Below are positions 53,927 through 63,667 of a DNA stretch of 64,000 nucleotides, in pieces (positions within the stretch are counted from its first letter, which is position 1; every line of letters starts with the position of its first letter). Location: NCBI GenBank assembly GCA_016861345.1, contig BOLD01000004.1, positions 1 to 64,000 on the forward strand, in the 5' to 3' direction. Under the pieces are notes generated by a model. The model was not told the DNA's origin and made no database searches. It saw only the letters and a program-made list of their open reading frames with translations. The stretch is from Oligoflexia bacterium (lineage in GTDB: Bacteria; Bdellovibrionota; Bdellovibrionia; Bdellovibrionales; Bdellovibrionaceae). Position numbers and translations under genes: made by a program.

Positions 53927-55423
53927 ATGTTTAAAAAAGTTCTCATTGCAAACCGTGGCGAAATTGCGATTCGAGTGATTCGTGCCTGCCGCGAGCTTGG
54001 AATCAAAACAGTTTCTGTTTTCAGCGACGCTGATCGTGACAGCTTGCATGTCTTTCTTGCTGATGAGGCCTACAATATTGGTCCAGCTCCATCGAAGGAA
54101 TCCTATTTGAACATTCCAAACATTATCGATGTTTGCAAAAAAGCCGGTGTCGACGCTGTTCACCCAGGCTATGGTTTTCTTTCAGAGAACACAAATTTTG
54201 CCCGAGCCTGCAAAGAAAACGGAATCACTTTTATTGGGCCAACGCCAGAAAACATCGAATCCATGGGTGACAAGCTTTCTGCAAAAGCCCTGATGAAAAA
54301 AGCCGGAGTTCCAACCGTTCCGGGAAGTGATGGCTCAGTTGATACCGTTGAAGACGCCAGGACTGTTGTGAAAAAAATTGGTCTTCCTGTTATTGTTAAG
54401 GCCTCTGCCGGCGGTGGAGGAAAAGGAATGCGGGTTGTTCGAAAAGAAGAAGAGCTTGAAAGCGCTTTTCGCGCCTGCCAATCCGAAGGGCAAAACTATT
54501 TCGCTGACAAAACCGTTTATATCGAAAAATTTGTCACTGACCCAAAACACATTGAGATTCAAGTTTTCGGCGACACCCACGGAAATGCCGTTCATTTATT
54601 TGAGCGAGAATGCTCCGTTCAGCGAAGGCATCAAAAATTAATCGAAGAGGCTCCATCCCCATCTCTCACAGAAGAAATCCGCATGAAAATGGGCGAAGCC
54701 GCTGTTCGGGCGGCCAAGCAAATTAAATATGTGGGTGCTGGCACAATCGAGTTTATTTTTGATAACTCGACAAAAGATTTTTATTTCATGGAGATGAACA
54801 CTCGTCTTCAGGTGGAGCACCCGATCACGGAGCTCACGACAGGTGTTGATCTGGTGAAAGAACAGATTTTTGTCGCTCTAGGAAAGCCCTTGAGCTTTAG
54901 GCAAACTGATCTAAAACAAAAAGGTCACGCCATCGAGGTTCGAATCTGTGCCGAGGATCCTGAAACTTACAAACCAAGTCCTGGACTGATTCGCGCTTGC
55001 AGACATCCACAGGGTCCTTTTGTTCGCGTTGATTCCTATGCTTATCCTGGCTACGAAGTTCCAATTTATTATGACCCAATGATCGCAAAGGTCATCACTT
55101 GGGGCGAAACTCGCCAAGAGGCTGTTGATCGCATGCAGAGGGCTTTGGCCGAATTTATTTTGTCTGGAATTAAATCAAATATTCTTTTACACCGATCCAT
55201 TTTACGACATCCCACTTTCTTAGAGGGAAATTACACGACTCAGTTCCTTGAGAAAAATTTCGAGGTTATTGAGCCGGAAATTTTCAAAGAGGTCGACGAT
55301 CATGTCTTCTTAATTGCAGCAGCAATCACGGCCTACAATGATCGCAAGTCAAAAGATGTTCGCCAACTGAATGTGGCCTCGAAGTGGAAAAATATGGGTC
55401 GCAAAATCCAGTTAAGGATGTAG
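53927..55423 (+). CDS. Biotin carboxylase subunit of acyl-CoA carboxylase
   Basis: The 498-residue ATP-grasp enzyme starts MFKKVLIANRGEIAIRVIRA and has the ATP loop KASAGGGGKGMR, the ERECSVQRRHQK motif and EMNTRLQVEHPITE. It carboxylates biotin with bicarbonate and ATP. It does not carry its own biotinyl domain, which is encoded next, 2 bases after the stop. The start is 22 bases after the carboxyltransferase gene. Confidence 0.95.
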   Translation: MFKKVLIANRGEIAIRVIRACRELGIKTVSVFSDADRDSLHVFLADEAYNIGPAPSKESYLNIPNIIDVCKKAGVDAVHPGYGFLSENTNFARACKENGITFIGPTPENIESMGDKLSAKALMKKAGVPTVPGSDGSVDTVEDARTVVKKIGLPVIVKASAGGGGKGMRVVRKEEELESAFRACQSEGQNYFADKTVYIEKFVTDPKHIEIQVFGDTHGNAVHLFERECSVQRRHQKLIEEAPSPSLTEEIRMKMGEAAVRAAKQIKYVGAGTIEFIFDNSTKDFYFMEMNTRLQVEHPITELTTGVDLVKEQIFVALGKPLSFRQTDLKQKGHAIEVRICAEDPETYKPSPGLIRACRHPQGPFVRVDSYAYPGYEVPIYYDPMIAKVITWGETRQEAVDRMQRALAEFILSGIKSNILLHRSILRHPTFLEGNYTTQFLEKNFEVIEPEIFKEVDDHVFLIAAAITAYNDRKSKDVRQLNVASKWKNMGRKIQLRM

Positions 55424-55425
55424 TT

Positions 55426-55953
55426 ATGTATTTTGAAGCCGATTTAAATAATAAACATTACAAAGTCGATGTCGTTGAAATGAGACACTCTTGGAAAATC
55501 TCGATTCAGAAAGAGAGCGATTCTTGGGTGCATTACGATATTCCAAAGTCAGATTATAAGCGCAGCGAATCTTATTTCAGCTTCCTGTTTAAGGGCGTCA
55601 GCTACCTGGTGGATGTTATCGGAAAAGATACTGACTACACAGTTTTCACAAGAAACTCTTATCGAAACGTTTCCATCTTCAATGATGAGATGCTCTTGCA
55701 TGAATCATTAAAGCGCGGCGGTGGGTTTGGCGGAGACATGGATCTGCGCGCAGGCATGCCCGGAAAGATTATTGAAGTTTTCGTCAAGCCTGGCGACGTG
55801 ATTAAATCCAACAAGCCACTTCTTATTATGGAAGCCATGAAAATGGAAAACGAAATGCGGTCTTCTTCAGATGTGAAAATCAAAGAAATCTGCATCAAGC
55901 AGGGCGACAGTGTTGAGGCCGGAGCTGTGCTGATTAAGTTTGAAGAGGCCTAG
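55426..55953 (+). CDS. Biotin carboxyl carrier protein of acyl-CoA carboxylase
   Basis: ATG 55426 follows AAGGATG; earlier in-frame starts lie within the biotin carboxylase gene. The 175-residue protein has an N-terminal domain of about 95 residues and a biotinyl domain with MEAMKME, where Lys139 is the biotinylation site, 36 residues before the end. The N-terminal part probably holds the carboxylase and transferase subunits together. In most PccA proteins this is fused to biotin carboxylase; here it is separate. Confidence 0.92.
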   Translation: MYFEADLNNKHYKVDVVEMRHSWKISIQKESDSWVHYDIPKSDYKRSESYFSFLFKGVSYLVDVIGKDTDYTVFTRNSYRNVSIFNDEMLLHESLKRGGGFGGDMDLRAGMPGKIIEVFVKPGDVIKSNKPLLIMEAMKMENEMRSSSDVKIKEICIKQGDSVEAGAVLIKFEEA

Positions 55954-56060
55954 AGGAATGGCCTAGTTATTCTAGACCAAGACTCGCCTTTGGTCATTCC
56001 ATTAATCCATCATCCTCGCCAGGTATTTAAGTTTGTTCTTTTTTTGCCGAAAAGTCTTTT

Positions 56061-57215
56061 GTGAAAGCCCTTGGTTTGCTTGTGCTAGTCTTCGCTCTAA
56101 ACTCATACAGCTCAGAAATGACCTGTTCAGAGGTTATTCAAGAAGCTAATGCGCGCATTAAAATTATCCGAGACAACATGAAGACTGGACATGATGTTAC
56201 CGTCTCTCTTCCAACCCTAGAATCTCTTGTCGAATCACGATCAGACTGCATCACCTGGAGCTCGCTGAGACTGTCAGATCAAGAAGTCGCGTCTTTTCGA
56301 AAATATAATTATGCCCCCGATCGCTCAAAGGATCTTCCGCCAGATAAGTGCTCCTCACTTGATATCGACACATCCAATATGCCCAACAATAATCATCAAA
56401 GTGATCTTCAGTGGTGTTATGCCTACACTGCCGCAGACTTACTTTCATTTCATGAAAAGAAAAAGCTTTCGAGCTACGACATGGCTGCGCAATATGTTAA
56501 CTCGAACGGGGCAAATGCTTTAGCCGAAAAATCCTTCAAAAAGCAGAAGATAAGCGCGCCTTATTCCAACCTTGATCATACAGAAGTTGGCGGAAATCCT
56601 TATCTTGTCTTTGAGGCTGTATTTCAATCAAAAAAAGGTGTCTGCTCCGAGAGCAATATCGCCCCGACAGATAATGATTGGAAACGCTTTGGAAAATCAT
56701 TAAAAATCTTCGCGCAGAAATACCCGGAATGTTATGCTCATGATTTTACTCAAGACATTTCAAATCTTGGCCACAATATTCAAAGGGCTTTGGATAATTT
56801 GCCTGTAGGTAAAAAGATAGAGGCCTACTTTGATATGACCTGCTCCGGGCGCCACCAACTCACAAAAAAATATTTTCCCCTGAGTGTCGGTAAGCCCAAT
56901 CATCACGGCAGCTCAATGCTAAATCTGCTGGATAAACTATTAGAGCGTGGTGAACCAGCAAGTATCGGATATTCGGCCAATCTGCTTGTTGCCGGTGTCA
57001 ACTACAAAGGGCGGGGCGCAGACCATGGCTCAACAATCATTGGTCGTCGTTTTAATAAAAAATCCGGCCAGTGTGAATACTTGATCAAAAATTCATGGGG
57101 CACAGACCTCTGTCAAGCGGGTGGATCCATTGAGTGTGTGAATGGAAATTTCTGGGTTCCCAGAACTGCGCTCGGCAATAATATCGAATTTGTGCAATGG
57201 CTAGAGGCTAAGTAG
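56061..57215 (+). CDS. Secreted papain-like (C1A) cysteine protease
   Basis: The 384-residue product, with a GTG start, has a signal peptide (MKALGLLVLVFALNSYSS). It carries a C1A-type active site: Gln113 and Cys119 in NHQSDLQWCYAYTAADLLS, His322 in ADHGSTIIG, and Asn344 in IKNSWGTD. Several extra cysteines suggest disulfides. Between the Cys and His there is a long insert of about 200 residues. It probably degrades proteins outside the cytoplasm. It is not in an operon with the convergent tat genes. Confidence 0.82.
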   Translation: MKALGLLVLVFALNSYSSEMTCSEVIQEANARIKIIRDNMKTGHDVTVSLPTLESLVESRSDCITWSSLRLSDQEVASFRKYNYAPDRSKDLPPDKCSSLDIDTSNMPNNNHQSDLQWCYAYTAADLLSFHEKKKLSSYDMAAQYVNSNGANALAEKSFKKQKISAPYSNLDHTEVGGNPYLVFEAVFQSKKGVCSESNIAPTDNDWKRFGKSLKIFAQKYPECYAHDFTQDISNLGHNIQRALDNLPVGKKIEAYFDMTCSGRHQLTKKYFPLSVGKPNHHGSSMLNLLDKLLERGEPASIGYSANLLVAGVNYKGRGADHGSTIIGRRFNKKSGQCEYLIKNSWGTDLCQAGGSIECVNGNFWVPRTALGNNIEFVQWLEAK

Positions 57216-57322
57216 TCAGACTCTGTCGCCGGACCAACGTTGTTTAATGAAGCTTCGTGTGGCAAGACTTCATATTCATCTCTTTTAAGGCGCGCCATTG
57301 GGCCTTGATCCGAAGACCTGGC

Positions 57323-58075
57323 CTACGTCGTCCCTACTGCTAATGCCTTTTTCTTTTCGAAAAAGCCAACGATGATGACTGATATTTCATAAAGGGCAAC
57401 CATTGGCACCAGCATCAACACCATGCTCAGCAAGTCCGGCGGAGTGAAAACCGCAGAAAGTCCAGCCAACCCAACAATAGCGTATCGCCGCTTCTCACGT
57501 AAAAATCTTTGGTCTATTACGCCGAGCATACCCAAAATCGTGAGCACGAGTGGGAGTTCAAAAGAGACACCAAACATAATTGAAGTTGTCACAATAAATG
57601 AAAGATACTGATCAATCGTGATCATCGGCGTATCGATCGATCCCCCGTAGTTCATCAGGAACTCAAAGGCCATAGGGAAAACAAGGAAGTACGAGAAGGC
57701 CACACCTAATAAAAAAAGAACTGTGCCTGAAAAAATAAAACCCAGTGCGTACTTTTTTTCTTTTTGATAAAGACCAGGAGCAACGAACTTCCAGGCCTGA
57801 TAGATGATCCATGGGCAAGCCAAGATAACGCCACCAAAAAAAGCAATTTTGAGATGGGCAATGAACTTGTCCATCGGAGCCGTGAATACAAGTCCACCGC
57901 CCTTCAGGTAGGGCTGAATTGGACTGCGAATAATATTAAAAATATCCTCGGTAAAATTATAGCAAGCAATCATTCCAACCAGGGCGCCAAAAAGAGCGTT
58001 TTTTAAGCGAATACGCAGTTCTGTGAGGTGTTCGATCAATGATTGCGAGTGTTGATCTTGCTCAGAATTGCTCAT
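57323..58075 (-). CDS. tatC: Twin-arginine translocase subunit TatC
   Basis: The 250-residue membrane protein has six hydrophobic segments and the conserved start SLIEHLTELRIRLKNAL, with the TatC glutamate region FAYFLVFP-like SYFLVFPMAFEF. It recognises twin-arginine signal peptides and forms the receptor with TatB. The ATG overlaps the tatB stop by 4 bases. No TatA gene is in this window. Confidence 0.94.
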   Translation of the reverse strand: MSNSEQDQHSQSLIEHLTELRIRLKNALFGALVGMIACYNFTEDIFNIIRSPIQPYLKGGGLVFTAPMDKFIAHLKIAFFGGVILACPWIIYQAWKFVAPGLYQKEKKYALGFIFSGTVLFLLGVAFSYFLVFPMAFEFLMNYGGSIDTPMITIDQYLSFIVTTSIMFGVSFELPLVLTILGMLGVIDQRFLREKRRYAIVGLAGLSAVFTPPDLLSMVLMLVPMVALYEISVIIVGFFEKKKALAVGTT

Positions 58076-58470
58076 GTTTCCTCTGGCTTTTTCTCTTCAT
58101 TGTGAGCCTCTGTCTTCGCCTTTGCATCTGCCGCGGCTGAAACAGAATATGGTACTGTGTTTGCTACAGGTGCGGGCTCGTGAGCGGGCTCTACTGGGGG
58201 CGGAGCCGGCTGTGCTGGCTGCGGCTGGACCTGCGGAGCTGGCTGCTGAACCTGCTCTCCCCGCAGAATTTTTTCACGTTCATTTTCAACGTGTTTTACG
58301 AATTCATCTCGATGGGACTTGATTTCATCTGTCAATACAGCTGTGCTGCGCTTGAGTTCGTTCAGCACTCTTCCGATGGTTCTGGCCACCTCAGGCAGTT
58401 GCTTTGGCCCGATCAAGAGAAGGGCTAAAACACCTAAAAAGAGCATTTCACTAAATCCAATATTAAACAT
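58072..58470 (-). CDS. tatB: Sec-independent translocase protein TatB
   Basis: The 132-residue protein has one N-terminal membrane helix (GFSEMLFLGVLALLLIGPKQ), the GPKQLPEVARTIG hinge and amphipathic helix, a charged helical stretch, and a Pro/Ala/Gln-rich tail. The order with tatC and the long tail favour TatB over TatA. It is first in the tatB-tatC pair. Confidence 0.88.
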   Translation of the reverse strand: MFNIGFSEMLFLGVLALLLIGPKQLPEVARTIGRVLNELKRSTAVLTDEIKSHRDEFVKHVENEREKILRGEQVQQPAPQVQPQPAQPAPPPVEPAHEPAPVANTVPYSVSAAADAKAKTEAHNEEKKPEET

Positions 58471-58522
58471 AGCGACAAATTAATCGAGCTTTTGGCTGAG
58501 GTCACGAATTTTCTAGGCTAAC

Positions 58523-59140
58523 TTAGTCTTGATTGCCAAGCTTTACCTGATCCTTGGGAAGGGTAATCACACCAATCTCAACCAATTTTTCTCTGGCATA
58601 CTCTGAACCTGTTCTTATGTAGCGATCATAGAGACGCAAAATGTTCTGGTCTGTTTGGACATTGGAGCAATGGCTAATGTATGTCAGCACATCGACAAAG
58701 TCATAAAACCGCCGTGAAAAGACCTGATAAACCTTCGCCGTTGTGTCTTCTCTGACACAGCCTGCAAGGCTTGCGTAAGCCGCGCCACCCATTTCAGCGT
58801 AATAATCAATGTCGACAATCTTTCGACTCAAAGAGTCTCCAAAGAAACCTGAGATATAAAGGGCTGAATCACCCAACCGCTTGAGCAACTCTTGCCTCTC
58901 GGCCTGTGGACTTTGATTGGCCTTTAAAAACAGTTCTGCTAATGTTTGGTGCTGACGATTGCCCGCCTCGTCTCTCTCAGGTTCAAATAAATTTCGAGCA
59001 TCTAAATAGTGCTCGAGCAGCCGAACAAGATAGGTCTTCGCCGCAGGAAAAGTTTGAAGATTTCTTTTGGCAAAGCCTTGCTCCACCATTTCGGAAAAAT
59101 ATTCTGTAGAACTTAATAGAAATTCTGACTTCTTCTCCAT
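58523..59140 (-). CDS. Conserved-looking helical protein of unknown function
   Basis: The 205-residue product is predicted to be mostly helical and cytoplasmic (MEKKSEFLLSSTEYFSEMVE..., DIDYYAEMGGAAYASLAG, FYDFVDVLTYISHCS). It has no signal peptide. I recognise no named family. It lies 52 bases upstream of tatB on the same strand and may be cotranscribed. Its own upstream region holds nested palindromes (59165-59214). Confidence 0.65.
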   Translation of the reverse strand: MEKKSEFLLSSTEYFSEMVEQGFAKRNLQTFPAAKTYLVRLLEHYLDARNLFEPERDEAGNRQHQTLAELFLKANQSPQAERQELLKRLGDSALYISGFFGDSLSRKIVDIDYYAEMGGAAYASLAGCVREDTTAKVYQVFSRRFYDFVDVLTYISHCSNVQTDQNILRLYDRYIRTGSEYAREKLVEIGVITLPKDQVKLGNQD

Positions 59141-59248
59141 ACCCTCTTATCGGATAGTGTAATTCAGAATTTTAGAGCCCTCGTCTCAATTTGATATTTC
59201 AAATCGAAATTCTGGACTCTTGTCGATTAAATTTTCTTATAGAAGAAA

Positions 59249-61855
59249 TCACTCCCAAGGATTCTGCGGCCCCACAACCGCCGTTACTGAATGGCCCTTG
59301 AGGATTTTTTTGCTCAGTCTCATGATCTCATCTGCCGTGACTGCCATATATTTTTGATCGCAGGTAAATGGCTCGTTATAGTCAATGCCATAAATATCGT
59401 CATACAAAATAGATGAGCCAATGGAGCTTGTTTTTTGCATATCTATGTCATGTCGGCCAATCAAATATTGCTTGGATCGAAGAAGCTCTTTTTCTCCAAC
59501 CTTTTCGGTGCAAAGCTTTTCAAATTCTTCTTTCATCATCGCCAGAGCTTTGTTCACCTTTTCTGGCGAGCACCCGATGTAGGCTCCAAAGTATCCTGTA
59601 TCAACGCCCTCCATTCGAAGTGGCGACACCGAATAGGCAAGCGAGTTTTTATCTCTCAGTTCGATGAAAAGACGCCCCCCCTGCCCGGCCAAGATAGACT
59701 GAATCAAGTGAAGCGCATATCGCTCATCATCTGTAATGCGGACACCACGAAAGCCGAAGACCGCATGGCTTTGTTCTTTTTTATTGTATTCATAGTGCCG
59801 CTGATCCGACATGAGGGGCTTAAGATCGGTTTGTATTGAAAACCTCTCTCCCGGCTCATAGTGCTTTGTGGCCTCTTGAATTTCTTTTAACCAAACATCT
59901 TGGTTGATATTTCCACAGAGCATGACTGTGAGATTCTTTTTTTGCGCGGTCTGTTTCCAGTATTTTTCAATTTCTTTATGGGTCACTTGCTTCACGGATT
60001 CAAGTGTCCCAAGCATATCGCGGCTGTAGGGGTGATTCTCAAAAATATTCTTCATAAATAGACGAATGCAGCACTGAGCCGGATTGTCATTTCTCGCCTG
60101 TATCTGCTCAATCTGAACAAGTCTTTCTCTTTCAATGGCCTCAACCGGAAAGGTCGGATGAGCAAGAATGTCGAGGTAAAGATTTCGGGCCTCTTGTTCA
60201 AAAGGCTTTAAACAATCAACGCCCAAGCCAACTGAGTTTCTTCCAGCAATGGGGCTAATGCCAGAGGCAATGGATTCGATTTCTTTATAAATATCTCTCT
60301 CGGTCTTTTGTTTTGTGCCCGACATCCACGTACGACCCAAGAGCTCAACGGTTCCTTCTGGGAAATTTTGTTCGGATCGAATCCCCCCCAAGAAGGCAGC
60401 CTTTACTGAAATGACTTGGGTGTCGCGAATGGGGCGCATCAGTACGGTGACTCCATTTGGTAAGACCACTTTTTCAGTTTTTGGATTTTCTTTCGTTGAC
60501 AATAACTTTGTCAGCTTTTTGTGTTGAACTTTTTTTGGCTTCGTTGTTTTTACTTTTAGGGCCTTCATTTTTTTTGCAAGATCATCAGACCAGGCCTTGA
60601 CCTGCGCGTGAACCTTCTTAACCTCGTCGTTTGTCACAAAGGCTAGAGACATTGATTTTTGTTGAATATATTTTTTTGCTAATTTTTGCAGGTCTGCCGC
60701 GGTAACCGAGCGCAATTGCTGCAAATATTTATTTTGATAATTAAGGTCTTGGAAATAAAACTCGAGCGATCCCATTTTTCGCGATAGTCCATCGACTGTT
60801 TCGAGAGAATAGAACTCTTCGCTTTCAATATTAAGTACCGCCTTTTTAATTTCTTCAAGGTGCGCTGGCTCCTCTTGAATTCGTAAAATCTCTTCTGTTA
60901 TTTTCTCTAGAGCTTCGCCAAGATTTTCCTTATTATAACCAAATGAAATCGTAAAAAGGCCTTCATCCTTTGGCGTAAACGCGTTTGCGCCAATTGAATT
61001 CACAACGGCCGAATCAATTCGAAGAGCGTGAACAAGTCTTGAGCTATCCCCCTGGCCCAAAATCAAACTTAAAACATCTAGACCTGGCACATCTTTGTGC
61101 TTAATGTTTGGAGCTTTCCATGAAAGATACCCGACCGATTGTTCAAAGTCAGCATGCTCGACCTGAATTCGACCCTTGTTTTGCTTGGGCTCTTTTTTTC
61201 TGGTTACTTTTCGAAGTTTTGTTGATGGGATTTCAGAGTAGATCTTGTTGATTTTTTGCTTTGTTTCTTCAAAATCAAAATCACCCGCAACAACGAGAAA
61301 CATATTTTTCGGTGTGTAGCGATCTTTGTAAAATTGAACGATTTTCTTTCGGCTTAAGCTTCGAATGTTTTTTTCATATCCGATAACAGGTATCCCATAG
61401 GCGTGCTTTTGAAATGCCGTCGAGAACAAGAGCTGGCTGGCACGGCGACCAAGGCTGTCTTGCCCACGCTTGATTTCTTCAATAACAACTTCACGCTCGT
61501 TATTGATCTCAGTCTCGTCGAAAGTTGGAAAGCCCATCATTTCATTAATGGCTACCAAGCCCTCATCGATAAAATGCTTTGAGAGTGTGACGTAAAACAC
61601 GGTTTGATCAAAGCTCGTATAGGCGTTGAGCTCCCCTCCGGCGCCCTCAATTCGGGCGGCAATTTCGCCCACTCCAAATTTTCGTGACCCCTTAAAAACA
61701 AGGTGTTCAATAAAATGACTGATCCCCTCTTCGCCTTTTTTTTCATCAGCACTTCCGGTTCGAACCCACATTTGAACAGAGACAACGGGAGCCCTATGAT
61801 TTTCAGCAAGAATGACATTGAGTCCGTTTTTTAGTTGAAATTTTTTTGTCTTCAT
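59249..61855 (-). CDS. Two-domain M16 (pitrilysin/insulinase) zinc peptidase
   Basis: The 868-residue protein contains two M16 units. The first (1-about 420) is catalytic, with the inverted zinc motif HFIEH (47-51) and EREVVIEEI supplying the distal Glu. The second (about 455-868) lacks HxxEH (LGGIRSEQNFPEGTVELLGR), as usual for the inactive half. No signal peptide is visible, so it is likely cytoplasmic or exported by another way. It degrades peptides in a closed chamber. It diverges from hemW over 13 bases. Confidence 0.92.
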   Translation of the reverse strand: MKTKKFQLKNGLNVILAENHRAPVVSVQMWVRTGSADEKKGEEGISHFIEHLVFKGSRKFGVGEIAARIEGAGGELNAYTSFDQTVFYVTLSKHFIDEGLVAINEMMGFPTFDETEINNEREVVIEEIKRGQDSLGRRASQLLFSTAFQKHAYGIPVIGYEKNIRSLSRKKIVQFYKDRYTPKNMFLVVAGDFDFEETKQKINKIYSEIPSTKLRKVTRKKEPKQNKGRIQVEHADFEQSVGYLSWKAPNIKHKDVPGLDVLSLILGQGDSSRLVHALRIDSAVVNSIGANAFTPKDEGLFTISFGYNKENLGEALEKITEEILRIQEEPAHLEEIKKAVLNIESEEFYSLETVDGLSRKMGSLEFYFQDLNYQNKYLQQLRSVTAADLQKLAKKYIQQKSMSLAFVTNDEVKKVHAQVKAWSDDLAKKMKALKVKTTKPKKVQHKKLTKLLSTKENPKTEKVVLPNGVTVLMRPIRDTQVISVKAAFLGGIRSEQNFPEGTVELLGRTWMSGTKQKTERDIYKEIESIASGISPIAGRNSVGLGVDCLKPFEQEARNLYLDILAHPTFPVEAIERERLVQIEQIQARNDNPAQCCIRLFMKNIFENHPYSRDMLGTLESVKQVTHKEIEKYWKQTAQKKNLTVMLCGNINQDVWLKEIQEATKHYEPGERFSIQTDLKPLMSDQRHYEYNKKEQSHAVFGFRGVRITDDERYALHLIQSILAGQGGRLFIELRDKNSLAYSVSPLRMEGVDTGYFGAYIGCSPEKVNKALAMMKEEFEKLCTEKVGEKELLRSKQYLIGRHDIDMQKTSSIGSSILYDDIYGIDYNEPFTCDQKYMAVTADEIMRLSKKILKGHSVTAVVGPQNPWE

Positions 61856-61868
61856 TTAGTTTGCTCCC

Positions 61869-63041
61869 ATGGCCTTTGGCGTTTACGTACACATCCCTTA
61901 TTGCATTCAGAGATGTCTTTATTGTGACTTTGCTACTTTTGAGCAGTCACAGATTGCTCCACCTGAATCCTATTTAAAGCTGGTCGAAGAAGAGATCCTC
62001 CAAAGATCCGGACTTTTTCATCCACAAACTTTGGACACTCTCTACTTCGGGGGCGGCACACCAAGTCTTGTCCCCGCACAAATTATTCTAACGATTATGG
62101 ATAGTCTTGCAAACTCTGGATACGCCACTGGACCACAGAGCGAGGTCACAATTGAAATTAATCCCGCCACTATTGATCCAGAGAAGCTCGATCTGTATTT
62201 AAAGCGAGGCATAAATCGATTTAGTGTTGGAGCACAGACTTTTAATGACCCTCTTCTTAAAAAAATTGGTCGTCTACACAATTCCCAGGACACCCTTGAA
62301 ACCTTAAACATTCTCAAATCTCGGGGGCTTAATTATTCTTTTGATTTGCTGTTTGCTCTTCCTGGTCAGTCACTGGATGATCTTCGTCGAGATCTGGAGA
62401 AAGTTGTTGAGTTTAGCCCTCCACATATTAGCCCCTATTGTCTCACAATCCCCGAGGGCCATGTGCTCAGTCCTGGCCGCCCGCTTGAGGACCACCAAAT
62501 TCTGATGTTTGAAGAAATCTCAAAAACCTTGCGTTCTGCTGGCTATCATCAATATGAAATCTCTAACTATGCTCTGCCTGGATTTGAGTCTCGACACAAC
62601 TCACTTTATTGGGCAGATGAAGAGTACTGGGGAATTGGCTTGGGAGCTCACTCGTATAGAAAAAAGACGGGCTGGGGTGAAAGATTTTGGAACCCCAATA
62701 CTTTCTCTTCTTACGAAAAATCAATTCTACGCCGTCAGGGGGCCCGCTTTGACAATCTTCAGGCCGCACTGAATTCCGATTGTTACGAAGTTCTTGAGAA
62801 GCACCAATCTCTTACAGACTTTTGTCATATCTCTCTGCGGCGAGACGCGGGCCTGTTCTTAGAGCAGATCCGGCAAAAATTTGGCGACTCGGTTGCCCAT
62901 AAAATTGTCGGCCCTTTAAATGAGTTGGCAGAGAGGGGGCTTCTTGTTTCTCGTGGCGGCGCATTCACCTTGTCAGAAGAGGGCAAGGTGCTCAGCAACC
63001 AAGTATTTTCCGCTCTGACATTTCTTGCAGGAGAGGTTTAG
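61869..63041 (+). CDS. hemW: HemW-like radical SAM haem chaperone
   Basis: The 390-residue protein has the radical SAM cluster C12, C16, C19 (IPYCIQRCLYCDF), YFGGGTPSLVP, VSVGAQTF-like FSVGAQTFND and a C-terminal HemN domain. The missing extra N-terminal residues of true coproporphyrinogen dehydrogenase HemN identify it as HemW, which delivers haem to respiratory proteins. It lies upstream of grpE-dnaJ but with a 70-base gap containing an operator-like palindrome. Confidence 0.88.
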   Translation: MAFGVYVHIPYCIQRCLYCDFATFEQSQIAPPESYLKLVEEEILQRSGLFHPQTLDTLYFGGGTPSLVPAQIILTIMDSLANSGYATGPQSEVTIEINPATIDPEKLDLYLKRGINRFSVGAQTFNDPLLKKIGRLHNSQDTLETLNILKSRGLNYSFDLLFALPGQSLDDLRRDLEKVVEFSPPHISPYCLTIPEGHVLSPGRPLEDHQILMFEEISKTLRSAGYHQYEISNYALPGFESRHNSLYWADEEYWGIGLGAHSYRKKTGWGERFWNPNTFSSYEKSILRRQGARFDNLQAALNSDCYEVLEKHQSLTDFCHISLRRDAGLFLEQIRQKFGDSVAHKIVGPLNELAERGLLVSRGGAFTLSEEGKVLSNQVFSALTFLAGEV

Positions 63042-63077
63042 GCCCACCTTGACTTTTCCTTGTAAGAACACAGTGTT

Positions 63078-63099
63078 TTGTATAGATTTTCCTATACAA
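63078..63099. promoter_or_regulatory. Operator-like palindrome upstream of grpE-dnaJ
   Basis: A perfect 8-base inverted repeat TTGTATAG-N6-CTATACAA lies 24 bases before the grpE start, near a CTTGACT element at 63048. It does not match the CIRCE element of HrcA. It could bind a heat-shock repressor or form a small RNA hairpin in the leader. Confidence 0.4.
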
Positions 63100-63122
63100 C
63101 CAAGCTCTAAGTGGAGGCTGCT

Positions 63123-63659
63123 GTGACTGACAATTCTCAATCAAAATCTGAATCTTCTGAAAAACAGGAAAAGGCGGCAGATATGGATCCTCAGCAAAAG
63201 AAAATTGAGGAGCTCCAGGCCCTGGTCGAAAAACATAAAAATGATTACCTTTATTTGCGAGCAGAGTTCGACAACTATAAAAAGCATGTCATTAAAGAGC
63301 GAGCAGAGACCCTAAAATATGGAGCAGAAAGAGTTCTGCTGGATGTCCTTGGAGTCTTGGACAATTTCGAGCGAGCCCTTGAAAATAAGCCCACTCCAGA
63401 AACCCTTTCTAATTACGTTAAGGGCGTTGAGATGACGGCTCAAGAGCTGCGCTCAAATCTACAAAAACATGGAATAAGCGAAGTCCCTTGTCAGGGTGTT
63501 GCCTTTGACCCATCTGTCCATGAAGCTCTCAGCAGTGAAGAATCAAAGGATGTCCCCCCAGGATACGTCTCTCGTGTCTTTAAAAAGCCATACAAATTAC
63601 ATGATAAACTGATTCGCCCCGCACAGGTTGTTGTCGCTAAAGCTCCAACAAATTCTTGA
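63123..63659 (+). CDS. grpE: GrpE nucleotide exchange factor
   Basis: GTG 63123 is chosen because GTGGAGG (63111-63117) is its SD; the GTG within that SD is a less likely start. The 178-residue protein has a charged N-terminus, a long coiled coil ([28 protein letters not shown]) and the C-terminal beta part ([16 protein letters not shown]). It releases ADP from DnaK. No hrcA or dnaK gene is in the window. Confidence 0.95.
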   Translation: MTDNSQSKSESSEKQEKAADMDPQQKKIEELQALVEKHKNDYLYLRAEFDNYKKHVIKERAETLKYGAERVLLDVLGVLDNFERALENKPTPETLSNYVKGVEMTAQELRSNLQKHGISEVPCQGVAFDPSVHEALSSEESKDVPPGYVSRVFKKPYKLHDKLIRPAQVVVAKAPTNS

Positions 63660-63667
63660 GGTCATCT

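Noticed and set aside
54935..54950. GAGGTTCGAATC as a tRNA T-arm
   Set aside because: It is inside the biotin carboxylase coding sequence and no acceptor, D or anticodon arms fit around it.
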